A stretch of 64,000 nt of DNA from Ascidia mentula (lineage: Eukaryota; Chordata; Ascidiacea; Phlebobranchia; Ascidiidae): the NCBI GenBank assembly GCA_947561715.1, contig OX387200.1:15688501-15752500 (forward strand), read 5' to 3'. A program made the position numbers and the translations under genes. Positions 1-11,832 of the stretch are shown here, piece by piece (the first letter of the stretch is position 1; every line of letters begins with the position of its first letter). The notes beneath the pieces are model-generated. The model ran no database searches. It was not told the DNA's origin and was given only the letters and a program-made list of their open reading frames with translations.

Positions 1-2151
1 GAGGTTGCAATTTTTCTATTTGATGTAGCAATAAGCTTTACATTATGCCCTGTTTAACCAATGGTGCGACCGCAATTTCGGAGAATTCCCCACTACAGGA
101 ATTTTGTATTTTCATCTTGTATTTTTTGTATATTTTTTGCAATTGCACGTTTTTTACAGAGGAGAAACGGCTCCCGTATCTAATTCCGGTTAAGCATTGG
201 GCCTGGTAGGGTGCTGAGTTTAAAACTCATCGGAAGATTGTCCAATAATATCTGAATCTCGTTCAGAAAGAAAAATTGGCTTTAATTCAACTTGGCAATA
301 AATTGACCGTCATTCCAGTGCACCTAAGAATCGAAAACAATTTTCAAGCGTGAGATGTTTCTTTTCCCAATGCACTGATATTAACATAGTACTTGCGTAT
401 AAACTATAAATATCCAGCGGGGAATTTTAGCTTTATATGTTGGTTAAACTAATGCTTGAAATAAAAAAGGTTCAGAACCATTAGAAGATGTTGTGTAGTG
501 GCGTATGCAATTCAACGCCAACCACGTAGCAATCCTCCCTCAAAAAGGTCCAAAATAAAATAAACTGGTGAATTTGTGACGTATTGTAGTTTGCCAGTCT
601 AACAGAAAATGCTTTGTGGCAGTGCCGATGTTTTGAAGAAGTTTGTCGGCGACAAATTTCTCAAAAAACTCAAGTTCGGACGCTTTGCCCTAAACAAAAT
701 TACCAACTTGGAGGTCGGCATTACGAGGTAAGTTAATAAAACAACGTTTCCAGGAAACAATTCCAACTTTTTCCTTCCATGTGCGCTGTCCCAAGATTAT
801 CGTTTGTTGGTGAGCTTGGTTACGAAATCTCATGTGAAAGTGATCACGCCGTGAAAGTGTACGAGGCGATCATGGAAGAAGTAACGAAGCATGGAGGTTG
901 TGATGCTGGTTATCGGGCTATGGACTCACTTAGTGTTGAAGCTGGTAAGTGCAAATTAGCGAGAATAATCATTCGAAATCAGACTAAATATATAAACTTG
1001 ATACCTCAACATAACAGTGCGAAGGAAAAAAAATGGGTCTGTCCCAGAGTTTAATTGGAAAAGCCAGTGTCTGGCAGTGTTTATTTACGTTGCAAGGAAA
1101 CAAAGAAGCATCATTTGTTTTACATATTGAAATATTATGTATATATATTACATTGTGTAATGTTGTTGGACGTAAATTTCGAGACTGTGGCAAAATTTAA
1201 ACCACGTATATATAGGTTTTCACCATTGGGGCCACAGTTTACGTACTGACGATTCGCCGCTGGAGGCGCGATTGATGCATTTGTGTGACGGCGAACGCCC
1301 ATTTCACGGCTCGAAAGCAGTGGATGAAATGCGTCAACAGCAGCCCATGAAATCACTGGCTTACTTTACAGTAGACGAGTAAGTCAGCTAATTTCTAAAA
1401 CTCCTTCAAATCTTGCTGAAGTTTTAATGTTGGTTAGTCCTGTGCAACTCTTCGGCGACGAAACGATTTGGAGAAATGGTGAGATAGTCGGATTTACCCG
1501 AGCCGGCGTCCACGGATTTCATTTAAAGAAGGCGATGGCTATGGGGTAAGTGCAAAATTATTTATTTTTGAAGACGCGAGCTGAATAGCAAAAGTTACGT
1601 TTAATTGTGCCCGAAAGAGAGATTATCAAAATATAATATGCCTAGCAGCAAAATATATAATGCCTCGCAGCAACAGCAACGCAATATTTATTTATGGTCT
1701 GTTGAAAAAAACTAATGATCAGTCATACTTTAAAGTGCTCGCATTGGGACCAAATTAAAGGGACAGTGCATTTAAATTGCCAACAAATATATAGGTGTAA
1801 AATTAGACAAGACCTTCCCTTGTGGTGTTTTCGATGTAAGTATATTGAGTATCGAACCCAGCTTAGAAACCTATGCCACAAAGTTTGTTGTACTTCGGAG
1901 TTTATTTATTCAATTGTCCGACATTGGGGAGTAGTTCAAAACTTCTCCCATTAATCAAAAATATATGAAATATCAGTATGATCTCAGCTGAAGTTGTTTG
2001 CAGATACGTAGATGTGACAAACGCAGACACTGTCGATGAATACGTGTTGCGTGGAAGCTACGAGATCGAACGCAACTGCAAAAACCACAAGGCAGTGGTG
2101 CACTTGCAGAGTCCGTTCGACCCCCAGAGACAGAGAATGCGTTTGCAATGA
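1..2151 (+). CDS. SARDH: Sarcosine dehydrogenase copy 1, 3' part only (cut by window start)
   Basis: Exons 1-3 (last bases of an exon), 623-727, 796-944, 1216-1378, 1438-1545 and 2004-2151 join in frame with GT-AG introns. They encode the C-terminal folate-binding (GCV_T-like) part of sarcosine dehydrogenase. Visible family motifs include [23 protein letters not shown] and LQSPFDPQ near the C-terminus, which in human SARDH read SFVGELGWE, AGYRAIDSLSIEKG and LKSPFDPN. The enzyme oxidises sarcosine to glycine in the mitochondrial matrix and passes the one-carbon unit to tetrahydrofolate. The rest of the gene lies before base 1. The exons and introns are almost identical to the end of copy 2, so this is a recent duplication or conversion product. 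The protein ends at Q followed by TGA; copy 2 reads two residues further. Confidence 0.9.
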
Positions 2152-4272
2152 CATTGAGCTGCTAAAGAGCCTGTTATTTTGCTTTTCTTACTGATGCATA
2201 GTTTATCAATCATTTAGTATTTAGTGGTTTGTAGTTTTGTTGAGGTTCGTAGGTTCAATATGGGGTTTATCTCTACGTGACATGGGTTATCTCCTCTTTC
2301 GGTGCTGAAAAATAGTATGCTTGTCTAACCATGTAAAAAAGTTTTCTTTAACCTAATTCTTCACACGACTACAACGCAGGCGGAACATGTCTTGTAGACA
2401 AATTTAGGGTTCCCTGCAGAGATCCACTGACGTGTTTTAGTTCTTTTATCAAGATATATCGCCCTGTCACTAACGCGCTAGATCATTTCAATTCCCTTCT
2501 CATATCGCAACAAGAGGTGGTTGTAGTCAAAAACACACAGAGCGGGTCTTAGTTCTGTTATTACCACCCAAACAAAGCAAATCATTTCACTACAATGATC
2601 GAAACGAGTAAAAAAATCATAAATTTGAACTTGAAATAGCACGGTTTTACGGACAGTTTGTTAATTTTAACACTTCTATATGCATCCTGAATTTGTGTGT
2701 GTATTTGTATACATTAGCATTGCAATATAGAATAACTTTGCATCGCATAGCGTGCTCGCCTTTGCTGACGTAAAGGAAATTGCGAGGTAATTAAGTCGTT
2801 ATTGCGTGAGTAAAAGGTATAGGCAAATTGTCCTCTATTGTGAAAAGACACTTTACACCGCATATCAGTATTTATCTACAAAAGTATAGGTTTTGCCGGT
2901 GGGAAATGCCCTTCTTGTCCTTTGTCATAAAGTAAGGCGGCAGGTAACAAAGCAACCGGTGGTGTATGGAGGTCAATTTTAGGCTTGAATGAGCAGGGAC
3001 TGGTGGCGATTTTTAGGGACTGTCAACAGACACATTGTGTAAAGCTAGACAGATTATCAGATTTACCCACTGCAATTGTTCTCATTTGCATGGTAAACTT
3101 ATATGCTCAACTTTGTTAGCACATCACGTAATAAAAGCAATGGTCAACGAAACATTTTCGGTGTTTACGTAACGTTTTTAAAGCACTTATAACAAAAAAA
3201 CGCTGCCTGATGTTGTTGCATCCAACGTCATATTTCTCACATGTTATGTTGTGTATTCGTGGCATCAACTGTATTTTTATTAACGTCGGATAATAATAAC
3301 GCCCTGAACTATATCAACTCATTTACGGCGAGCGTGCTTTTTATTCGTTTGCACGGGAGATAACTAAATATTCCGGCCAACCTATTTTGTGACAACTTAC
3401 GGCAATAAGGTGTGATTTCAAATGAGTCACGGATCAGTCCGAACTCAAACGACCCTGTATGCAATTTTTATATAAAACACATGTCTTTGGGTAATGGATG
3501 GTTCATTGCCTTCGGGTTTAGGTTTCAAACAGTCTATAATTCAGTTCGGGGATTGAAAAAGACAGAGACTTTAGTACGCATGGTTTGTAAGGTTTTATTG
3601 TAATACACGTGCGACTGTTATTTATGTATTAAACTGATAGATTGGCCTTCGGTTCGAGTGTAGCATTTTTGTCAAGAGTGAGATATAGGCTATACAGCAG
3701 TGTTATTGTTTTGTGGAGATGTTTTAAAACACGCTCTATACAGTGTGCAAGTTAACGATAATTCATTGAAATTGCTTTTGTATTTATTTTGTAATGCAAC
3801 GGTTAAATAAACTTGAAGCAACTATAGAGCTTCCTCTGATAATTGGTTGTATGATATAGCTGTAAGCGGCTTCAAATCGGTATTGTTGTGCAGATCTGCA
3901 CAGGCTGGTTCAATTGTTTCCGCTTTAAACTATGAAATGAGATATTTCCATGAGAACAACATGCAACAGCAATTATGTACTGTCTCGCAATAATTTTAGC
4001 TGTGGGCACTATTTTTTATCATTATATATTATTTTTTTTTATTACTATTATTCACATCGTCAAAAGTATTCAGCAATACGTAGCTCCGTTACATATCGAA
4101 ATCTTTACAGCCATACGGAAACATACATCCTTAAAATGATGTACGATACTTCCTTCCTTGAGTTTCTTCAAATTGATCACCAGCGCGAAGTCCAGCAACT
4201 GGAACGTTCGGACCGACTGGATTGCGCAGTGCTGCAGTAGCGTCAACATATAGTTTGTATTTTCACGATACA
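2152..4272. other. Spacer between SARDH copies 1 and 2
   Basis: AT-rich, no supported gene. It should hold the 3' UTR of copy 1 and the promoter of copy 2. One AATAAA occurs at 3806-3811, far from the stop, so I do not assign it firmly. Most of the stretch is repeated in the next spacer at 11833-13633. Roughly 2820-3420 contains sequence that is missing or shortened there. Confidence 0.6.
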
Positions 4273-7200
4273 ATGACCAATTTTCTGCGAATGACTTTTT
4301 TGCGGAGCCAGTGGTTTGGCCTTGTTTGTTGTAATAGGTAATTAATAGTGTGGTAATGATTTTATATGCCATAAACCACATTTTTTTGTATTTTCTTTGT
4401 GGAATTGCAGAAAAGCAACCGCCGTGAGCCCAGTTCAATACAACTGTAGACGAAACTTCGTTTCAAACGCTAAAGGACAGTTGCCAGTAGATGCTGATGT
4501 GGTCGTTATTGGAGGTGGCAGTATTGGTTGCAGCACCGCATATCACCTTGCCAAGTATGGATCTGGCAAAGTGGTTTTATTTGAGAAGGACAAACTTACT
4601 GCTGGGACTACATGGCACACTGCAGGTAAAAACTAATATTTAGATGTCAATATTGTTCATGTTTGTTTTTCATGTGAGTAAATGTTTAGAAAGCACACCA
4701 ATTTATAAAATTTCCACGTATATATACTTAGATTTAAATAGGTCTCTGGAACTGGTTGCTTCATTGAATAGTTGATATGCGGTACCCATTTCTAAATTTG
4801 AATAATGGCTCTTAAGTTTATCAATCTATTTTTGTACATTTTGACCCTGATGTGTGAGTGAGGTATATAGTGACTTTTGTGCATTGCTGATTTCACGCAA
4901 ATCTAGAATGCTATTCCGCTATTTCAATTATGTTGGAAGTCCATTTAATTTGCTACCATTTGGCAAAACAAATTACATTTCCTTTAGATTGGACCGTGCA
5001 TATAAGTAATCGTTTGCTACTGCAAAATAGTAGCTCTGCGTGCAACAGGAAGAAGTTTCGGTAATTCCCCCCTTCCTCTCACAATCTGGTGGCAATCATC
5101 ATTGGGAAAACCCTGTTAGATAGAATAACGTTTTGAGATGTTTTGTCACCAGTAAAAATGTTTATTGCAAAAGACAAACATTGCATGACATTGTCGTGAG
5201 CTTATCGGCATTGTTTTACATAGGGGTTATATAATAACAAAACTCAACGAAGCAGTTTCAAAATTTGCTTTCTGCAAGATCAACTTTTGCCAATAACGTG
5301 TTGTGTTGTTTGCATAGGGCTATTATGGCGTCTTGCGGCTCATGAAATGGAACTGGAAATCGTTGACCATACGCGCAATTTGATGACATCCATACTCCCT
5401 GAAGAGGTTGACACAAATACTGGCTGGGTTCAAACCGGTGGTCTATTCACCGCCAACAACCAAACCAGAATGGAAAGCTACAAACGGATGGCCACAGTAA
5501 ATATGGAAAAGTGCTTTGGTTTAATCATAAAGCAACGGCATCAGTGGTTGAAATACCTCAGAAATCCATAGGTCACTGGTTCGAAGCACTCCCATATTCT
5601 TATTTTTTTAGCTTGGAAAAGTACATGGGATTGAGTCGCACATTCTCAGCGCCTCCGATATACCTCAGGTACACCACTTACTGGACGCTTCCAAGTTTGT
5701 CGGGGCTGTGTACAGCCCGCTGGATGGCACTATGGATCCGACAGGGACTTGCGTTTCTTATACAAAAGCTGCTTCCAAGTACGGCGCACAGGTGGATTGG
5801 TTTGTACACAGATTAATTTACCTGTGTTTTATATTCAAATAAATGTTATAGGCCAAAGCTGATGTAATAAGCCTAATGGTTAAAACAACATCCCTCAAAA
5901 GACCGAAAACGCATTTGCGCGAAAAGTTGTACATCACGGGAAAATGAAAATGAAAATATAACAGAAACTATACTGGATGTCCTTAAATCAACAAATCAAC
6001 AAATAATGCAGATTTTTGAGAACTGTGACGTGGAAGGCATCGAAACACGAATAGACGACTTCGGTATTCAGAGAATATCATCAGTTTCAACTAACCTCGG
6101 CACAATTAAAACAAGCCAAGTGATCAACTGCACTGGGGTTTGGGCACCGTACATTGGCAAGGTTCCTATGATGATTTGCTTTCTCTATAATTTGGTAGAT
6201 CAGCACATTGCAAATGCAGTTTAAAGCAATATTTTAAACTGAAACTCCCCTGTTTCAATAAATAACTTAATCCTCCCTTGTTTTGTTCAAAACGATTTAC
6301 AAATTCCTGTTACCGAATTTCAATAATTTTTAATGGTTTCTTTTCGCTGGTATGGGATTTCTTGATATAAACAGATGATGCTATTGTATTAAGTACCACG
6401 TCCATTGTTTAAGCAATAGACCCAAAAATGTTTTTATAGTGAGCTGCCCAGGTCTCATCAGTGCATTGGTGAAACCTCCAACGATCTTGCCAGTCCAATA
6501 GCCAAGACCTTTATTTTGTAGAGTCTGTACAGACGGCGTCAACCATTGATTTTACCAAACTATATGTGTAGCCCACCGAAAACAAATCAAGGTGGAAATC
6601 TTGCTTGGCTATTTAACTGCAAGATCTTTTTAAGTCACACCCAAGCGACAATTATAAGTCCTATGGGCCAAAACAGTCGGCCTGTCTGCAGCTCACTCTA
6701 AATAAACAAATTTATACTAAAATAAATCGTGAAAACTTTTCATGTTTTTGTTTAATTTTGTGAAAAGATGGTTGGCGTTGATACACCACAAGTAACATAC
6801 AGACATGCCTACGTGGTCACGAAGCCGATAAAGGGCGCCCGCGAGCTGCCGAATGTTCGAGATCACGACGGGTCGGTTTATATGAAAAGGCAGGGTGACA
6901 GTTTGCAAGTCGGTGGCTACGAGAGAAATCCAATTTTGTGCGGAAAAGTGAGCGAACCAATTATCAAATCCATTTTATCATGTACTCTTTGTAGATGTAT
7001 GGCAAATGAATTGGCGTGGGATGTCTCGGTAGTAGAGTAGGAAGACCTGTTAGACTTTTAAGCTATAACTTGTCCATCTATGCTGAGAAAAGTCGAGTTT
7101 ACAGGGTAAATAACATTTGATTGGCGGCATTTTTAGCGAGGTTAAAGCTACCAGTTATTTTTGATTTTATTATAAATGTATGGAACAAAATTCGGCATAT

Positions 7201-10200
7201 TGTCAGCTATGGTAGGTCAGAAGTGCGTATTTGCGAAAATATAATTTCGCCTAGATAAGCATTATCAGTTATATACTTTTTTAATAGAATTTGGTTTTTA
7301 TATGAAATTGTTTCAAAAAATGTTTATTGAAGACTGTAATTTTGCTGATAATAGTTTTGGCGCCATTTTAGGTCCCTGTGAATTTCGCTTTCGGTCTCTA
7401 CGACTTGGACTGGGACGTATTCGAAAGACACTTAAAAGTAGCTTGTAATATTATGCCGGCTGTTTCAGAAGCAGGAATACGATCCACAATATGCGGACCA
7501 GGTAAAACAAGTTATTGCAACGACGCCATAACGTTCACAATTGAACCCACTTACTCGCATAGAGTCGTTTACGCCGGATGGGCGCCCGCTAATGGGGGAG
7601 TCCCCCAAAGTGCGAGGATTTTTTTTCGCGAGCGCCTTCAACAGTGGAGGTATGATGCTGGGAGGTGGTGCGGGAAAACAGATTGCTTTGTGGGCGTTAC
7701 GTGGAAAACCGGATATTGACATGTTTTCTTGGGACATCCGGTAAAGGCCCTTTGTACCATACTATAGGCTCCTAGGAAAATGGTAAAATTGTGAAAAGAA
7801 GCAATTTTTGTGCAAAGCTCAAATGAAAATTTCATTAGCATTTTGTTTGTTGCAGGAGGTTTCCGTCGAGTCTCGTCACAAACAAAACATGGCTGACGGA
7901 ACGATCGCACGAGGGTTACGCCAAACATTACTCGGTTGTATTCCCACACGATCAACCACTCGCTGGAAGAAACCTACGAAAGGATTCTCTGCACCATGTT
8001 AGTGCTGTAGATGCTGATGGGAAAAGGTTTAAAAAGCATTGTAGATTTGCACCGCAGTATGATGGAGACAAAACCAGGCGCCAGTGTAGAAGATTTTGTA
8101 GTTGATCACTATACTCGATTCTTAAATTTTTCCCTTGTCGACACCCCTTTGAAATCACCAATCACTTTTTGCACTTCTTGTGTATAGGTAATGCAGTTTA
8201 TATAATCGTACCGAAAGATTCTGTCTCCTCGTAACATATCTCTCATGCCCTATAGATACGAATCTTTTCCATCTGTCAAGCACATCTTCCATCGTGATAT
8301 GCTTTTCCGTCAGTATTTTCCAGAAGTATTTTGTGGACATCTCGTCAGTAAAGTTTCGTTTATTTGACCGTTGTCATGATATCGGTTTGGTGAACATGTA
8401 GGTACTGCTCGAACGTGGTTGCTTTTTCGAGGAGAAACACGGATGGGAACGACCGGGGTATTTCACCATCGACCAGAAAGCTGAAGTGCTCAAGTATGAT
8501 TTCTATGGAGCGTACGACAATGAGGCTCATAAAGGTTATCGCTACAATAATCAACTAAAACATGACTACACTTTCCAATACCCTGGACCTGTTCATGACA
8601 AGGTACACTGCATGTGTGTTGTTGCTGTATTTAAAAGACTTTCAGACTTAAAGCAATGTTTTTGATTCTTGAAAAATTGCACGGCATTTTCAGTGGAATG
8701 CTGCTGTTAGATTTGCAAGGGTTTGTTAAGTTTGAAATAATTTTAAAAATACCATGTATGTTGACTTTTTTTATGGGGTAGCAGTGCTCTCCCTCGTACT
8801 GTGCACGCAGCACTTATAAGTATAGTGTAAATTTTCAAACAGTTAAAATAATCTTTTAACCTGCATTATTTGGTAACAAACCAGGGTGCGGATAATCTCT
8901 GGATGTGGTTGTAATTGCTTGATATTGCTGGTATATATTGACCATATTTCCAGATAGGAGGGGAGTGCGTCTCCTGCAGGACAAATTGCGTCTTGTTCAA
9001 CACCAGCTACATGGGGAAACTAGTTCTCGAAGGGCGCGACGCCTCAAAAGCCGCCCGATTTCTCTTCTCACGTGACGTCACTGCTGGCCGAAACTCGAAT
9101 AAAAGCTCTTACACCCTAATGTTGAACGAAAAGGGAGGGATCGAGTCCGATCTGGTCGTGTGTAAAATGGACACTGGCGATCATGGTAGGCAAATCGTTC
9201 CCGGTATTGTGTTACATTCACGCACGTTTTTATGTTTGTACAAGTAAGCGTTTGTGTTTTTTGTTGTTCTGAAATGCTTAACTTCTAAACGTATGAAACA
9301 TCAGAATATATGCAATATGTTAACGTAATTATAGGTACCAATCGATCGACTTTGACAAAAAAGTACCAATTATCAGTTTACCAGCGTTGACCAAAACCTG
9401 ACAAGTTCACCAGTTAGTTCAGCGCTGTATAGTCACTAGCTGCACTGATGAGACCTTAAAAGTCGAAACAGCGTAGGCTACAATACTGTCGGAATTCACC
9501 AATTTATGTTCCATATGTACATGTAAATCCTTGTTATGTTGAAACGTCAGACTTTGAATATTACTTGACGGTTGGAGGCGCAACAACTGAATATTGCAAG
9601 GGTCACATATCAGACGTCCTAAGCGACAAGGGTTTCAGTTACAACTTAAACGACCGGACGGAGGAACTGGCATTGCTAAGCTTGCAAGGACCAAAGAGGT
9701 TGGAATTTATCTATTTGATGTGGCGATAAGCTTCACATTATGCCCTGTTTAACCAATGGCGCGTTCGCAATCTGGGAGAATTCCCCACTACAGGAATTTT
9801 GTATTTCCATCTTGTATTTTTTTGAATATTTTGTGCAATTGCACGTTTTTTTACAGAGGAGAAACGGCTCCCGTAGCTAATCCCGGTTAAGCATTGGGCC
9901 CGGCAGGGTGCTGAGTTTAAAACTCACCGGAAGATTGTCCAATAATGTCTGAAAAGAAAAATCAGAAAGAAAATTCAGAAAGAAAAATTGGCTTCTATTC
10001 AACTTGGCAATAACTTTACCGTTATTACAGTGCACCTAAGATTCGAAAAAAATTTGTCAAGCGTGAGATATTTCTTTTCCTAATGCACTGATATTAACAT
10101 AGTACTTACGTATAAACTCTTAATATCCAGCGGGGGATTTTAGCTTTATATATTGGTTAAACTAATGCGTGAAATAAAAAACGTTCAGAACCATTGGAAG

Positions 10201-11832
10201 ATGTTGTGTAGTGGCGTATGCAATTCAACGCCAACCACGTAGCAATCGTCCCTCAATAAGTTCCCAAAACAAGATAAACTGGAGAATTTGTGACGTATTG
10301 TAGTTTGCCAGTCTAACAGGAAATGCTTTGTGACAGTGCCGATGTTTTGAAGAAGTTTGTCGGCGACGAATTTCTCAAAAAACTCAAGTTCGGACGCTTT
10401 GCCCTGAACAAAATTACCAACTTGGAGGTCGGCATTACGAGGTAAGTTAATAAAGCAACTTTTTTAGGAAACAATTCCAACTTTTTTCTTCCGTGTGCGC
10501 TGTCCCAAGATTATCGTTTGTTGGTGAGCTTGGTTACGAAATCTCATGTGAAAGTCATCACGCCGTGAAAGTGTACGAGGCGATCATGGAAGAAGTAACG
10601 AAGCACGGAGGTTGTGATGCTGGTTATCGGGCTATGGACTCACTTAGTGTTGAAGCTGGTAAGTGAAATTAGCGAGAATAATCATTCGAAATCAGAGTAA
10701 ATAGATAAACTTGAAACCTCAACATAACAGTGCGAAGGAAAAAAGTGGGCCTGTTCCAGATTTTAATTGAAAGCCAGTGCCTGGCAGTGTTTATTTACGT
10801 TGCAAGGAAAAGCCTCATTTGTTTTACATGTTGAAATATTGTGTATATATATATTACATTGTGTAATATTGTTGAACATAAATTTCGTGACTAATACAAC
10901 ATTTATACCACGTATATACAGGTTTTCACCATTGGGGCCACAGTTTACGTACTGACGATTCGCCGCTGGAGGCACGATTGATGCATTTGTGTGACGTCAA
11001 ACGCCCGTTTCACGGCTCGAAAGCAGTGGACGAAATGCGTGAACAGCAGCCCACGAAATCACTGGCTTATTTTACTGTAGACGAGTAAGCTAACTAATTT
11101 CTAAAGCTCCTTTAAATCTTGCTGAAGTTTTAATGTTGTTTAGTCCTGTGCAACTGTTCGGCGACGAAACGATCTGGAGAGATGGTGAGATAGTCGGATT
11201 TACCCGAACAGGCGTCCACGCATTTCATTTAAACAAGGCGATGGCTATGGGGTAAGTGCAAACTTATTTATTTATGAAGATGCGAGCTGAATAGCAGCAG
11301 TTTGTGCCCGAAGGACAGATCATGAAAATATAATATGCCTAGCAGCAACAGCAACACAATGTTTATTTATGATCTGTTAACAAAAAACTATTGGTCACAC
11401 TCTGAAGTGCTCGCATTTTTGATCAAATTGAAGCGATAGTGCAATTTATTTTGCCAACAGAAATAAAGGTGTGAATTTGAGTCAATTCCTTCCCTTGTGG
11501 TGTTTTCGATGTAAGTATATTTAGTATCGAGCCCAGCTTAGAAACCTATGCAACAAAGTTTGTTGTACTTCGGAGTTTATTTATTTAATTGTCCGACATT
11601 GGGGAGTAGTTTGAAATTTCTCCCATTGATCAAAAATGTATAAAATATCAGTATGATCTCAGCTGAAGTTGTTTGCAGATACGTAGATGTGAGAAACGCA
11701 GACACTGTCGATGAATACGTGTTGCGTGGAAGCTATGTGATCGAACGCAACTGCATAAAGCACAAGGCAGTGGTGCACTTACAGAGCCCGTTCGACCCCC
11801 AGAGACAGAGAATGCGTTTGCAATGGCATTGA
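4273..11832 (+). CDS. SARDH: Sarcosine dehydrogenase copy 2, complete (892 aa)
   Basis: Seventeen exons keep one frame: 4273-4337, 4411-4625, 5318-5496, 5612-5791, 6012-6161, 6768-6947, 7372-7501, 7563-7740, 7856-7997, 8402-8602, 8954-9185, 9551-9698, 10337-10441, 10510-10658, 10922-11084, 11144-11251, 11679-11832. I start at 4273 because the short first exon supplies a basic, acid-poor leader typical of mitochondrial import; the ATG at 4397 lies inside an intron. FAD-binding [14 protein letters not shown] is at about 56-69. WHTAG carries His91, the expected covalent flavin site in this family. The mid-domain SFTPD and ERSHE motifs match human SARDH, followed by the folate-binding domain from about residue 500. 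Human SARDH is 918 aa. Dimethylglycine dehydrogenase is the nearest alternative, but the motifs favour SARDH. A possible spliced-leader acceptor (AG at 4252-4253) precedes the start. Confidence 0.94.
9422..9490 (+). ncRNA. Hammerhead-ribozyme-like motif in SARDH copy 2 intron 11
   Basis: CTGATGA at 9445-9451, then a 3-bp stem (GAC at 9452-9454 with GTC at 9462-9464), then GAAA at 9465-9468. This reproduces the conserved hammerhead core in the right order. CGCTGT at 9423-9428 pairs perfectly with ACAGCG at 9468-9473, giving a six-base stem III followed by A, a permitted cleavage base. A second possible arrangement uses CTGT plus C at 9486-9490. No convincing stem I is visible in either arrangement, so this is probably a decayed copy or a motif inside a repeat rather than a working ribozyme. 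Such motifs are known from Penelope-like and other retroelements. Confidence 0.35.

Larger units (their letters stand above)
1..4522. repeat. Long near-identical tandem tract, left copy
   Basis: Base 1 aligns with 9696, and similarity runs through copy 1 exons 13-17, their introns, the 2.1-kb spacer, exon 1, intron 1 and the first half of exon 2 of copy 2. It stops abruptly in exon 2, just after the codons for the FAD glycine motif (about 4522, matching 13883). Coding exons differ by only a few bases. The spacer carries indels, with about 0.3 kb extra in this copy. The left boundary lies outside the window. Confidence 0.85.

Noticed and set aside
4397-4636. ATG at 4397 as the SARDH copy 2 start
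   Set aside because: It sits inside the intron just before the AG at 4409-4410. The upstream exon 4273-4337 gives a better mitochondrial leader and is conserved in copy 3.
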